From contig CM076265.1 in the NCBI GenBank assembly GCA_038380795.1, forward strand, positions 3,646,001-3,710,000: 64,000 nt of DNA. Reading direction: 5' to 3'. Below the pieces are notes generated by a model that was not told where the DNA came from, did not search any database, and was given only the letters and a program-made list of their open reading frames with translations. The position numbers and the translations under genes were made by a program. This DNA is from Pyrocephalus nanus (taxonomy: Eukaryota; Chordata; Aves; Passeriformes; Tyrannidae). Shown here in pieces: positions 54,041 through 63,600 of the stretch; the stretch's first letter is position 1; each line of letters begins with the position of its first letter.

Positions 54041-57000
54041 GTGCAGTAACAGCTTAATTTACAAATTGATGCCTTTAGCTAACTGAATCTCTCCACTTCA
54101 CCAAGGTTTTTATCTAGATGAAATTAAAATTACATAGTGGACTTCTTTACTGGATCTCCTTACTGACAAAACAGCATCTAAAATGGGTCTCCCTGGTGCA
54201 ATTATATCTGCTTGAAGGAGCAGTGATACTGAAATAATTACATGCAATGGTGACAGGAAAAGAAGGGACCACTGTAATAAGCAATTTATGTATCATCCAT
54301 AAACATAGGATTGAGTTAAAAGACAGAAATATGATATAATTTCCAGAGAATGGGCTATGTACTGTATCTGATCCTTGATTCAATCATGATCTGTTACTGA
54401 CTTTAATTTGACTGAACAGGTCTATCTCCATTCCTGCTTCCTTAAATTCCAGCATTTAAATTTTAAATAATTCTTTTTTCTTTGAGAATATTTCTTTAAT
54501 GCATTTTTTTTTTTTTACTAAAGAAGATATAGATGATACATAGCAGTTTCCTAGCTCTTTGTGCAGTGTGGTGATTTCTATGGGGTATTTAGGCAATTAT
54601 GACATCTGCTGCTCATCATCTAACTTTGTATTTCCATGGTCTGATGAGGCAGCCTTATTCATCTGTAGATTTTCATACCAGTGAAGTATGCACAGAATAC
54701 TGTAAGAAGAGAATATACAGAAAATGAAATGATGACCTGGGGTAACTGAGACTCTGAAGGCAGAGTTATTTGAAATGTAGGAGGTAATTCTATCTTTATA
54801 CCTTATTATGGAGGAAAAAAAATCAATTGCTTTCATTTTGGACATGGTTATTTGCAGTCTGTCTTCGTGTTGCCAAAGAAAATACTTTGTGTGGATTTCA
54901 TTTTGGCTCATTATAATTTCTTTATAGCAGAGTGAAAAGTTCTGTTCCAAAAATGCAGTAAGAAAAGACATCTACCCTTGGGAGCTCATAGTCGGGTTAG
55001 ATAAGACAGACGAATAATATCAAAAAATATGGATGTTCCTGTTTTATAAGCAGCAGACTGAGTTACAAGAGAATGAAAGGCTTGTTTCAAATTCCACTGA
55101 AGTCTTATTGAGTTAAATGAACCGTGGGTTGACTTGAGGTCACACTGGTAGCTGGTAACTGAATTAAAGATGTAAACTAGGACTCCTAAATGTCTGTCCC
55201 ATTTGCCATTAGGTCATCATTCCCTCTGCATTGCCTACAAAGAATAAATATAGTTTTCCAACAATTGTTTGCTGCTCCCACAGCAGCAGTCTATAATTAA
55301 AGTTACTGTTATTTGTAAAAATTCAGATTCAACTTCCTTCCCCAAAGCCCTTTCATCCCCAAACTAAATGTCAGAGTCAGCAATTAAGAATTATGCGAGT
55401 CTGTTGAAAAGTGAACCTTGAAAGGCTTCAACCTGGTTTTTGGGATAGTCTTTTGCTCAAGTCCTGTACCTAACGGTGCTATTACTGCATCACCCAACAA
55501 ACTACATTGCAAAAAGCTGCAAAATCTACCAAGAAAACAGGCTCAGGCTTCAGCCAGACTTTGAGCTGGCTTTTGTAGCTGCTGCTGAACAAGCTGGTAC
55601 GCATTTGAAGTCTGATCCTGAAAGATGCTGAGTGCCTCTGACAGCTCATAAGCTCAATGACATTTGAGAGCACTGGTCCCCTAGGAAATGGGAATGGCTG
55701 CTTTGTGCTGGTATTCTCACAATTGCCTGTCCACACCAGCAACCGGTGTCATAGGAAAATAAACAGAGATATCATGGTGAAGTCCACTAAATGTTTCACT
55801 ACAGCAGATTTCAGCATTATAAGGAGATTATCTGATGTTTTTTCCTGAAAGAAATGAAACGAGAGAACTGGGAATGTGTCACAGGAGGATCTCTTACGTG
55901 TGAAGAAGTTGAAGGTTCATACCAAGAGAGATTATTCTGATAAAATGGAATCTAAAATGTTTTTGCATCACTGCATTTCTGAAACGTCCCCTTTTCCTGG
56001 TGCCATTATTAATGTATCTGCAAGTAGCTCTTTCCAACCTCATTATTTCCCCTCCTTCAGAAATGATGGATTCATTTTGACCTTAACTATGATAAGTTAT
56101 TTCTAGAGCGCAAGAGAAGCATCCTCTTATTGCCCTATTGATATTGATAATAACTATATCAGAGTGCTCAGCTTCATTGTTTTTCAAAAACCTCTGCCAC
56201 TTCACTCTCTCTGAGCCAGTAACTCTTTGACACCAGGTATGAACTCCATGTGTATTCTTTTAACACACAGGCTGCCTTGCTGTAAGCTGGATTTGTGTTT
56301 GAAAAGTAGTTAAGGATATATTACTTGCACCTTTTTTTTTGTTGTTGTTTATTCTATAAATGAGCCACTGGAGTAATTTCTAATATGGCATCTAACTTGA
56401 TTTGGAGTGGATGGCTGCTTTTGTATATAACCAGGTATTTGCATATAAATAAGAGAGCCCAGGGATTTGTGAATTGAGCAGTGTTGCTGATTGTTTTAAT
56501 TAAGCTATTCCTTTGTATAGAAAGCTAGTTTACTTACAGTCCTCTTAATACTAATTTTTATATGGAGACAGCTGAAGACTGGAAGCAATTGGGATGTTGC
56601 ACAGTGAGGCTTACCAGTGTTGGTTTGCAATTTTTCTGCAGCCGTGGTGAAGAACCCCCCAAACAACCTGTGGATCATCGCAGCGGTGCTGGCTCCCATT
56701 GCTGTGGTTACAGTCATCATCATCATCATCACAGCAGTGCTGTGCAGGAAGAACAAGAACGACTTCAAGCCCGACACCATGATGAACCTGCCTCAGAGAG
56801 CGAAGGTGAGTGACCGACCGCGAGATCCGAGACGTCCTTCTGCTTTCTGAGGTCGTAGAGGATTTCTCTGATAGATGTTGTTGAAGAATGTTTGGTGTTG
56901 AAGTGGCTGTTACTCACAGGGTTGGGTCTTTGCACTTCTTCTCTGTCCTTGGTACCACTGAATACTCAGGGCTTATTGATTTCCATCACAGCTCGTCCCT

Positions 57001-60000
57001 TGTGTGTAGGGTAGCGGTGACAGAAGATCCACGCACAGCGATGGCAGGCACTGAGCCATGAGGGCTGAGGGGGCTTCACCCAGGGCAGTTGCTTCCTTCT
57101 CAAAGTTGAGCAAATGGGATATTATGCCTTGGGCTTATCAGCATCACATCCTCTCTCTCTTTTTTTTTTTTTTTTTTTTTTTTTTTAGATGTTTTGAACT
57201 TTCCAGTTTATTTGTGGGTATTGCCTGTTGGGTTCAAACAATTATGCTTTTCTTTAAGCTACTAACCCATATCGATTACAAGATTTTTTTTTTTTTCCCC
57301 AAAATCAAATGCATTTCCAGTTTGATTCTCTGACAGAAAATGGCTCAGAATACTGATTTGTCTCCACAGTGAACAAGTCTGCCTTCTTAATGCTGCTATT
57401 CAGTGGCTCTTCAACAGGGCCAGCCAAAGGTGGGAGTTTTCAGCCTACAGAGCCCGTGTGTAAGGCTTACTGTTCCTTTGCCCTTCTAGCTGATATTGTT
57501 CTTCTCCACTGACTTTGGACTGAGATGGTGAATTTTTTTCTTTGGTTTCTTAATGCTACAGACAGCAGGATTATTGAGGTTTCAGCTCTGCTGCTTCTGC
57601 TGAAAAATGTAGATGGGAAGGAGGGTTGAAGTAAGGCATGATGCGTGTGACAGCTCTCTTCTCCTTATCTTGGGCTCGTTGCAGATGGGTGCAGCTGGTG
57701 CCAGTTGGAAACAAGACATTTGTATCAAAAACGATGCAAAAAAAAGACATTTCCATTTTGGTTCCAGTGTGCTCATCTATTTACCCACTGCTATCCATCT
57801 AGTGTTTAGACTAGATCTGCAGAAGTGAAACACAAACAAAAATTAATACCACTGCAGTGATATGCAACGCCCCACTGAAGCCTCTATTAATGCAAATTAT
57901 GCTTCATTAGGGGCTGTTGCAAATACTGTGCACCAGTTGATTCTTTTTATATATAGTCTTAATCCCAGCTAGAGGTAAAAATAAGACTAAGTTGGTGTAT
58001 TGTTTTGAACTGCCCATCATTATGAGTTGCTTTACAGCTGAAGAAGGTTGCTATTTGAAAAAAAAAAAAAACAACAACACACTGCTGGTAGAAGCTACAG
58101 CACAGAAAAAAACCTTGAAAGTATTTTAATATTTTAATCCTCAGTTGGCATTCCAAAAAGAAAGAGGAAAATGGGATTTTTTTTTACTTTTCCTGAGAAA
58201 TCAGATTTAATCAGGCTGTAAGATACACGGTCAGGTAAAACCTGCTCGGTCAAGGTTACACTTGCATCAGCAGGCAATGTCATCGGATGGGAGCTGGATC
58301 TGCAGAACAAAACAACTGGTGCTGAGCTCCCAGCACCCACATTACGCTCATTTCAGGAGGATTTCCTGCAGATTTGCTCACACATGCAGATGGACTGCAG
58401 GAGGTCCACTTCTGGAGTGCATTTCCCCTTTATGGTTTATTTTGGGACTCCATAAAATTTAATTTAATTCATTCTATGAGAAGTGATGCATTTCCAGATG
58501 AAAGCTAAATTGCTTCCTGTTTAGTTTCACGATGATGGCTCCATGGAAAAGGTTCAGCCAGGTCTAGTGTAGAGTGTACGCTGGTATATGGACTGTGGAA
58601 GATAAATTCTGCGGTGGGACTGGGAATGGACTGGCTTGGTCATTGCTGATTTCAACATCTTTACTTAAAGTAAGGCTAAGAAACGTATTTTGGGAAGCTA
58701 ATGAAATAAGGTCATTTTAAAAAGAACGGGTTTAGTTTTATTTTTAATGCCAGCCTAAGGGACAGTGGTAGTTGCTTGAACTGTAATTGCCACATTTCAT
58801 GCAGTTTGGCAATACAAATAGCTGATAAGCACATATCCATATCACATTTAAAACGAATATGTTGTATTTCATGGCTCAGGAAAGTGCCTGAGACTGCTGA
58901 TTAATGCTGACTCTGCTCTAAGTGGAGTCACAGTGGAGTGATTTTTAGTTTAAGCAGCAGCTTTATTGTTTTGTTTCTGCGTGTCCGAGATTTGTTGTTG
59001 AATCACCGGAGCGATTTTTTTTTTTTTTTTATATATATACCTTTTGGATATCCAGCAAAAGGAGAGGAGGATATTACTGCATACCTGCAGCCTCGGATCT
59101 CAGGTGTTTTTGTTTCCATCCGTGCTGTTTCATGTGCTCCAGGAGTCCTGTTCCAAGGGGACTGGCAGAGCGGAGCTGCCTGCTCATCTCTGCAGTCCTG
59201 CTGCTGCTGCTGCTGGGAGCAGCGGGGAGGCTGCGGGTCCTCCAGAGCAGAGCAGAGCAGAGCAGAGCTGCCTCCCACGTCCCTCCAGCCGCTCCCCTCA
59301 GCCCCCTGCAGCGGGACAGGGTGCCCGAACCCTGCACGGAGGGGTAATGGAACGTTTAGCATGAAATATCCTTGTGGAGCTGGGGGTGGTGATGGAGCGT
59401 TAACAGCAGCGCTGCTGTGGTTGTGCCCGGTAATTAAGAATGACTCTTTTTTTTTGTTGTTGTTATTATCGTTGTAGCAGACTGAAGGGTAAATAAATGA
59501 AGTTTGCAAAATGACCTCTCTTAGATAGTGTGGTTTATGGTGTCTGCCTTGGGAATTGTGTTGCTGTTCAGCATCAGCAGTCAGGGACATCTGGACTAAG
59601 TTGCAGGGGAAAAGGGACTGTTATAATTTTTTTTTTTCCAGTTTTCTCTCCGGTTGTAAAATTAAAAGGAGTATAAATTCAAATCATGGAATCCTGGTGG
59701 GATTTTATTTTAATGTTATTTCAGCGCAATTTTTATTTTAAGCAACTGTTTTCACTTTGAGGTTTTGGATGGATGTTAACTTTTGCATCTCTTGCTTTTT
59801 AATTCACAGCATGCTTTTCTAAAGGCTGTAATCTGATTTGTCACCTTGTCACCTTTCCTTTTTTTTTTTTTTTTAAGACCGTGAAAGAATAAGTTTGCAG
59901 GTAAACAGAGATAAGATCTGTAGTCTAAGACCTGCAAGCAAAAGCAAATACTGCAACCATGGGAAAACAATGACTATTAATCTGATAAAGGGCATGGAGA

Positions 60001-62754
60001 AAAAAAACACAAAACAGTGAAACTGTGTACCTGGGTATACCTATAGAGGGGAGGAGCTGATCATCCTTTTTTTCTCTTTTGCTTCTTTTTTGCTTCATTT
60101 CTTTCTTTTTTTTTAATGTCTTTTTCACGATCATTACAAAGGGAAAAAAGTCCCAGAAAGAACTCTCTCTATTCAGTCTGCCCTTTGCCAGGCTGTGTAA
60201 TCTAACAGTCTCATCGCTCATTCATTATTTCAAAAGCAATATTAAAAATCCCAGCCCCTCGGTCTTTCTCAGTGTTTTGGTCCTATTGGACATCTTTTCT
60301 CGCAGTGCTTCAGCAGTGCCTGCTCGTGATTTAGCCTTGCCAGTTCCCTTCAGGGGTGGTAAAGCCATCTGCTCCTGTGGGCTTTCACGGAGCAGGGTTC
60401 CAAGATCAAATTTTATTTAACGCAATATGTCCGCTGATGAGGATAGCTTTCTCAGCTCTTCCTTTATTGCATTTTGTGGCTAGACATGGTGGTAAGTGGA
60501 ACTCAGATTAAAATAATCCTTCATTTTCTTCCTTTGGCAGATCCAAGCTGGGACGGTGCAGAATTCTTTAGTAATTCTCGTGTTCTGCTGCTTCTGGTTT
60601 GGTTTGTTTTGTTTGTTTGTTTGGTTTTTTGTTGGTTTTGGTTTGTTTTTAAGTAAGGTATGAAGTATAAGTTGAAAGTTATTTTAGTCTTTCAAAGGCA
60701 CGGAGGGAGAACTAACTGATTTAATTGCCTCTTTTGTTACCTTTTTTGTAGAATATCTAGGAGGGTTCTTAACTGACACTTAACATTGATAATGACACTT
60801 AAAAACATTCCTTTGGTTAACAATGTTATTATCTATCACATTGTGCAGTTCTTCCTAGCTGCCCTTCACAAAGCTTCTGTTTCCCCCTTTCCTCATTCCC
60901 TTCCTTTCCTCATTTCCTCCCTTCGTGTAGCTCCTTTGGTGGCTCTTTTGTGGTGCCCTGCCTTCGGGGGAGGGCAAGGAGAAGGCTCCCTCAGGGGGTG
61001 ATGGTGAATTGGCATTTCTCTGAGATGTTGCAGGCTCTGTGGTGGGTCATGTGTGGAGGTTTCTGCTCTCCCAAATCAGCATTTAGCCCACTTAGTGACT
61101 CCTTAATGCACTGGAGCTCCTTTTGCCAGAGGAGCGCTGAAATAAGGGAGCACATTAGAAATCATTAGCCTCAATCTGGACAGGAGGATTGGGAATGCCA
61201 TGCAGATTCCCCATAAACAAAAAGCATGTTTAATATGTTTTAAAAAAGCAGAAGACGGCCTCATTATTTTCAGTTTGAGCTCACCTATGAAATGTATCTT
61301 TATTTATAGCAACAGATTTAATAAGGAGAAACTGGAGAAAATGTGTTTTTTTTCAGAGCTTGACTTTTTCTGTACCATCAGCTAATTTTTTTCTCCTGCT
61401 GATTTTCTTCTTCTGCAACTAAAATATTCAATAATGACATGACAGGAACACAGAGAGACTAATCAGTCATGAACTAATTCTAGTGTATTTCCTGAAGTAT
61501 GTTTGAGTTTAAAATCATCACTACTCAACTTTGAAGTGTTTTGTAGTGCTTTTTTTAGCATTTTGTCAATAGCCTTTGTACTTCAGCAAGAGCATCCTTC
61601 CAGTTTTGGGTAAATTAATTCAATTTAGCGTAGCAAGAACACTTTTATTGTTTGTATTTCTTCCAGAAGTGGTCAGGAATTTCTTTTCGTATTTTTTCCC
61701 CCCTAAGAAAAGGCAGGTTGGTTTTGTGATGTTTTGTTTTGATGTTTGGGGGTGGTTTTTTTGTTTGTTTGTTTTTCCTCCTTTCTCTTTTTCTTCCAGT
61801 TGAAAATAAGGTTTGGCAAGTCAAGTTTTGCCTAAATGCTTTACTTTTCCGTTGAGAGAATCCATCTTTGAGTGGCTGCCTTGCCTGGAAGGCATTTGTT
61901 AGCTCTGTTTTTCCCTTGCAGAGGCAGCAGGGAAGGCCTGGCTGGACTTTGGGAAGAGGGAGGCTGGGCACACACCCTCCCTCAGCTGCCTCCCTGCAAG
62001 GCTCCGGTGAAAATGTGAAAAAACAAGTGAAGTCAACAACATCCTTCCCAGCAGGCAGCTGGCAAGCCAGGGGAAATATAATTTCACTGATCTGAAAAAA
62101 AAGATTCTTTTCTGGAAAATGTTGCCCATGAAACTTTTGATGTGTGCCTTTTTCTGCTTTGTCTTGACTGCGAATAAATTACTCCCACCTTCTCCGGAAG
62201 CACAAGGGTTTTGTCGGAGAAAGTTTTCTATATGGTCTTATTTCTTTTCCTCCTAATTTTTTTCTTCTATATCCTTATTCTTTCACTGGCTGTCAAAGGA
62301 ATTTCTGGGGGTGTTACAGCAGGGTAAGAAAGGTTAGCCAAGATCAATTTTATTCTAATCATGCTTAAAATAAGTGGAGTGGAGATTTCATGAGAAATTG
62401 GTTTCTTGCCGGGCATTCTCATGGTGATCTACATATTTTTTTTTCCTGTCACTTCTGTAATTAAAGAAGTTAAAGGGTAGTGAGAGATTTTGTATTGAAG
62501 CTGAAAATGTATATTAACATAACATGCTGGAAGTTTCTTTTATTTCTCCTCTTCTTTTTGCAGCCAGTACAAGGCTTTGACTATGCCAAGCAACACTTGG
62601 GTCAGCAGGGAGCAGAAGATGAAGTTTTACCTGTAACTCAGGAGACTGTCATACTTCCACTTCCAGTCAGAGATGCTCCTGCCTCCCAGGAGAGAGAAAT
62701 TACCCAGGATGGGAGCACCATCAAAACTGCCAAATCCAACGAAACAAGGAAAAG
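36690..62754 (+). CDS. KIAA1549L: KIAA1549L, partial spliced gene (10 exons seen)
   Basis: Spliced exons: 36690-40415 (damaged until 39610), 41861-41973, 43473-43692, 44724-44857, 46843-47005, 50088-50147, 51596-51747, 53187-53358, 56642-56805 and 62564-62754. Every intron is GT-AG and every junction keeps phase. The product is a type I single-pass membrane protein of the UPF0606/DUF3827 family: Ser/Thr-rich stalk, conserved ectodomain, transmembrane helix, cytoplasmic tail. Its molecular function is unknown. The choice over the paralogue KIAA1549 rests on the helix-tail region: LCRKNKNDFKPDTM, NLPQRAKPVQGFDYAKQHLG and QDGSTIKTAKS fit KIAA1549L as I remember it, while KIAA1549 has a different, shorter-match sequence there. 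The signal-peptide exon is upstream of the window or unrecognised, and the rest of the tail is downstream. The identification is from memory of the family, not from a search. Confidence 0.9.
39611..40415 (+). CDS. KIAA1549L: KIAA1549L, intact 3' part of the Ser/Thr-rich exon
   Basis: These 268 codons are continuously open after the TGA at 39608. The product is extremely rich in Thr, Ser, Pro and Ala, with many potential O-glycosylation sites and several N-x-S/T sequons (for example NAS, NNT, NTT), as expected for an extended extracellular stalk. It ends in PPLDCRLSDNLMVKT, which begins the conserved ectodomain: the Cys at 40382-40384 lines up with a Cys in the paralogue KIAA1549. The donor AAAACAG|GTATGT leaves one base of a Val codon, completed by the next exon at 41861. 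A Val/Ala-rich antisense reading (39562-40215) is only a shadow of the Thr/Ser codons. This segment is clean although the preceding 2.5 kb is not. Confidence 0.85.
39897..39917 (+). other. KIAA1549L: Candidate internal splice acceptor in the long exon
   Basis: A pyrimidine-rich run ending TCTTTTCTCTAG lies inside the intact 3' part of the Ser/Thr-rich exon. Splicing here would start the exon at 39918 in phase 1, the same phase as the exon's normal acceptor at 36689. A second candidate (CATTCTGTCCTTACAG) ends at 39800 in the same phase. Use of either site is inference; no transcript data are available. Confidence 0.4.
40416..41860 (+). other. KIAA1549L intron
   Basis: GTATGT to CACAG, 1,445 bases. 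No repeat or exon seen. The reading frames at 41427-41799 have no family resemblance. Confidence 0.85.
41861..41973 (+). CDS. KIAA1549L: KIAA1549L exon, start of conserved ectodomain
   Basis: The acceptor TTGTTGCTCCACAG and donor CAG|GTAAGC bound 113 bases, entering in phase 1 and leaving in phase 0. The product reads LFLNTRRMMISNAFREMVRK and continues to FNQNVSAQ. It is a likely amphipathic helix matching the segment of KIAA1549 that contains VLARRAVQEYIITAIKEVL. It is short, charged and without a membrane segment, so it lies in the extracellular part between stalk and membrane. The fit of both phases with its neighbours is strong evidence that the exon is real. Confidence 0.9.
41974..43472 (+). 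other. KIAA1549L intron
   Basis: GTAAGC to TTTTAG, 1,499 bases. An A15 run lies near the 3' end (43415-43429). Nothing else recognised. Confidence 0.85.
43473..43692 (+). CDS. KIAA1549L: KIAA1549L exon, ectodomain core
   Basis: The acceptor TGTGTGTTTTAG and donor AAAACAG|GTGAGC bound 220 bases, phase 0 to phase 1. The product begins VEILEQSSNLTVGYYVTQGR and contains two N-glycosylation sequons (NLT, NAT). The alternation of beta-like hydrophobic stretches and a helix (IPAAVIERLL) matches the KIAA1549 segment with FTFLVTSGPFVYTAISVINV. The exon is much more GC-rich than the surrounding introns. An A15 run at 43415-43429 lies just upstream of the polypyrimidine tract. Confidence 0.9.
43693..44723 (+). 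other. KIAA1549L intron with (TA)n(CA)n microsatellite
   Basis: GTGAGC to TTCCAG, 1,031 bases. A compound dinucleotide repeat, (AT)n then (AC)n, occupies about 44062-44092. Confidence 0.85.
44062..44092. repeat. Compound (AT)n(AC)n microsatellite
   Basis: About nine AT units run directly into six AC units. The tract is likely polymorphic. Confidence 0.95.
44724..44857 (+). CDS. KIAA1549L: KIAA1549L exon, ectodomain with conserved Cys
   Basis: The acceptor ACATTCCTTTTCCAG and donor GTTCAG|GTATGA bound 134 bases, phase 1 to phase 0. The product starts with Glu completed across the junction, then LQFVGQTDNIQSCKFIQTME, followed by a charged helix and the sequon NLT. The Cys at 44762-44764 corresponds to the Cys of GFCNF in KIAA1549. 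With the Cys at 40382 it forms the pair shared by both paralogues in this part of the ectodomain, so a disulfide between them is plausible. Confidence 0.92.
44858..46842 (+). other. KIAA1549L intron
   Basis: GTATGA to TTTCAG, 1,985 bases. TTTG-rich tracts lie at about 46240-46320 and 46675-46800, the second close to the acceptor. No exon seen. Confidence 0.85.
46843..47005 (+). CDS. KIAA1549L: KIAA1549L exon, ectodomain
   Basis: The acceptor GCCTCTGTTTCAG and donor GAAT|GTAAGT bound 163 bases, phase 0 to phase 1. The product begins ILNTSNVSQAVTLFYVVNNR and ends LVGFYLTYPPLTIAE, collinear with ILNITISSSRVTPRRGPVNI and FSFYLGYPVLQIAE of KIAA1549. Sequons NTS, NVS, NRS and NGT suggest heavy N-glycosylation. 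A T/G-rich tract (about 46675-46800) lies directly upstream of the acceptor. Confidence 0.93.
47006..50087 (+). other. KIAA1549L intron
   Basis: GTAAGT to TTAAAG, 3,082 bases. An A12 run lies at 49483-49494. No repeat family or exon recognised. Confidence 0.85.
50088..50147 (+). CDS. KIAA1549L: KIAA1549L small ectodomain exon
   Basis: A 60-base exon with acceptor CTCTTGTTTTTAAAG and donor ATAACAG|GTACTT enters and leaves in phase 1, so skipping it would keep the frame. The product is SLEYPNLDVSESTRDYWVIT, matching EPFQYPQLNLSQLLKSSWVR in KIAA1549. The donor is weaker than average (GTACTT). Without the family alignment an exon this small would be missed. Confidence 0.9.
50148..51595 (+). other. 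KIAA1549L intron
   Basis: GTACTT to CCGCAG, 1,448 bases. Nothing recognised apart from the C-rich polypyrimidine tract at the acceptor. Confidence 0.85.
51596..51747 (+). CDS. KIAA1549L: KIAA1549L exon with furin-like RRFRR motif
   Basis: The acceptor TTTCTCCCTTCCCCCGCAG and, as chosen here, donor GTGCAG|GTGGTC bound 152 bases, phase 1 to phase 0. The product begins VIQGVDMALLGLNNQSFARL, continues through a helix rich in Met/Leu to QQGRRFRRATTVGSYTVQ. RRFRR is encoded at 51703-51717 and fits the furin pattern R-x-K/R-R; KIAA1549 has RRRMWRRATV at the same place. The end was placed by alignment with the paralogue: VQ is followed by a hydrophobic residue and a short loop. A second phase-compatible donor (TAC|GTGTGG) at 51780 would add 11 residues. 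Both donors are weak, so the end is less certain than the start. Confidence 0.88.
51748..53186 (+). other. KIAA1549L intron with poly-C run
   Basis: GTGGTC to TTAAAG, 1,439 bases. The first 102 bases stay open in the upstream frame until TAA at 51847-51849. A run of 19 C follows at 51901-51919. Confidence 0.8.
51901..51919. repeat. Poly-C (C19) homopolymer
   Basis: Nineteen consecutive C on the sense strand, preceded by a T-rich stretch. It is the only long C or G run in the window. Confidence 0.95.
53187..53358 (+). CDS. KIAA1549L: KIAA1549L exon, membrane-proximal ectodomain
   Basis: The acceptor TTGTTTCCCTTAAAG and donor GATC|GTAAGA bound 172 bases, phase 0 to phase 1. The product begins MVKIQRIPGPKEPAELTYYT and ends TLGYVIQVQAD. 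It is collinear with VVNVSRLEGDDNPVQLIYFV to IILGYRIQGV in KIAA1549, a beta-rich membrane-proximal fold. The Met at the start is internal, not an initiator. If the upstream RRFRR site is cut, this exon would form most of the membrane-attached stub. Confidence 0.92.
53359..56641 (+). other. KIAA1549L intron
   Basis: GTAAGA to CTGCAG, 3,283 bases. It contains a (TTTC)n repeat at about 53408-53432 and a T28 run at 54012-54039. No exon seen. Confidence 0.85.
53408..53432. repeat. (TTTC)n microsatellite
   Basis: About six tandem TTTC units in the intron just after the membrane-proximal exon. Confidence 0.9.
56642..56805 (+). CDS. KIAA1549L: KIAA1549L transmembrane exon
   Basis: The acceptor TGCAATTTTTCTGCAG and donor CGAAG|GTGAGT bound 164 bases, phase 1 to phase 0. 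The product begins PVVKNPPNNLW. A helix of about 26 residues (56668-56745, LWIIAAVLAP through IIIIITAVLC) follows, then the basic stop-transfer RKNKND and FKPDTMMNLPQRAK, giving an N-out, C-in orientation. Five ATC codons in a row (56716-56730) encode the poly-Ile core. A His-rich reading in another frame is a shadow of these codons. This exon best separates KIAA1549L from KIAA1549. Confidence 0.96.
56806..62563 (+). other. KIAA1549L intron (largest within the gene part seen)
   Basis: GTGAGT to TTGCAG, 5,758 bases, between the membrane exon and the first tail exon. It contains a T27 run (57160-57186), further T runs at 59015-59030 and 59859-59874, and a GC-rich patch at about 59130-59345 with a signal-anchor-like reading frame (see findings). 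Confidence 0.85.
62564..62754 (+). CDS. KIAA1549L: KIAA1549L exon, start of cytoplasmic tail
   Basis: The acceptor CTCTTCTTTTTGCAG and donor AAAAG|GTACGG bound 191 bases, phase 0 to phase 2. The product begins PVQGFDYAKQHLGQQGAEDE, has a Thr/Gln/Val/Leu-rich middle, then QDGSTIKTAKSNETRK. The FDYAKQHLG block is shared with KIAA1549 (FDFAKQHLG). The tail is hydrophilic with many Ser/Thr. The coding sequence continues in exons beyond 64000; none was found in 62755-64000. Confidence 0.95.
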
Positions 62755-63404
62755 GTACGGACTGGCATCTTTGCACGGAGGGGTGGGATAGGGTACACGC
62801 TGCTGGTTGCTGTGAGGTTTGGCACCCAGGCTGTGTGTGTGGCAGATGGTTCCTCTGTGATGTATCCTTGGTAGAACACTGGTCTGCCCTGGATATGTCA
62901 AATTACTGCAAAACATGAGGTAAACCAAAGTGAGACCTTCGCAGGTGGTACCTTCATAGAGGAGGTGAAGGGGAAGTGGCTTTCATGTTCTTTCTGGAGT
63001 CAAATGAGCCCAAATGAGACATGGGACCTGTATCATGAACACTGATCATTTCCCAGTGACCCAAAAGACAGGACTTGACCACTGTAAATTGCTGTAGCTC
63101 CACTGGTGGACTCAATCACTCCAGAATTAGCCCCAGTGCAGAAGGGAAAACCCTAAACATCCACTAAATTATGGAAGACCTCTACATCCAAACCAGCTAC
63201 AGCAGTTCAAAACCTCTGAGGATGCAAGAATAGACTAGATAACGTCCGTGTCTAAGGTCAAGTGTCCCAGGTTTGCAGTCTCTTGATACAAAGTCTCAAA
63301 GGTTGTAGGACCACAGATTTAAGGTCCCCAGGATGCTATCTGGCTCCTCTTCTTCCCTGCTGCAGGGTCAAACACCCCCCAACTCAAGTTTATCTACCTT
63401 ATTT
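62755..63404 (+). other. KIAA1549L intron, beginning
   Basis: It starts at the GTACGG donor. No exon or clear repeat was recognised before the antisense CR1 fragment. Confidence 0.8.
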
Positions 63405-63600
63405 TAAAGTCTTTCACTGGTGGGATGATCACAGCCTCCTCCAACAATCTGTTCTCTTCTGCCTTTCCTGTTAGGAAATTTTACCTCATGTTTACCCTCA
63501 ATCCCCAACAGAATAGCTGAATAGAAGGCCATTATTTCTTGCCTCAGCCACCACAAGTAAGGAAAGAAGATTATCCCTTTATCCTGGCTGTTTACCATGC
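63405..63600 (-). mobile_element. CR1 LINE fragment, antisense and degenerate
   Basis: Read on the plus strand, the blocks GATGATCACAGCCTCCTCCA, CAATCTGTTC, GGAAATTTTACCTCATGTTT, ACCCTCAATC and AGAAGGCCATTATTTCTTGC follow the order of the antisense CR1 3' region (contact with 'CCACCTCCCTGGGCAACCTG', 'AAATTTCTTCCT', 'GGCCATTTCCTCTTG'). It is clearly diverged and non-coding. The edges are approximate. Confidence 0.7.

Noticed and set aside
56562..56813. His-rich frame over the membrane exon
   Set aside because: It is an out-of-frame shadow of the ATC codons of the KIAA1549L helix.
58938..59477. Plus-strand reading frame of 179 codons
   Set aside because: It begins in a T run and contains poly-Phe, poly-Cys and poly-Leu from simple sequence; it lies within an intron with no supporting signals.
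36690..62754. Assignment to the paralogue KIAA1549
   Set aside because: The helix-tail boundary and the absence of the KIAA1549-type LQIPSVKGFDFAK junction favour KIAA1549L; the stretch NLPQRAKPVQGFDYAKQ fits only KIAA1549L.
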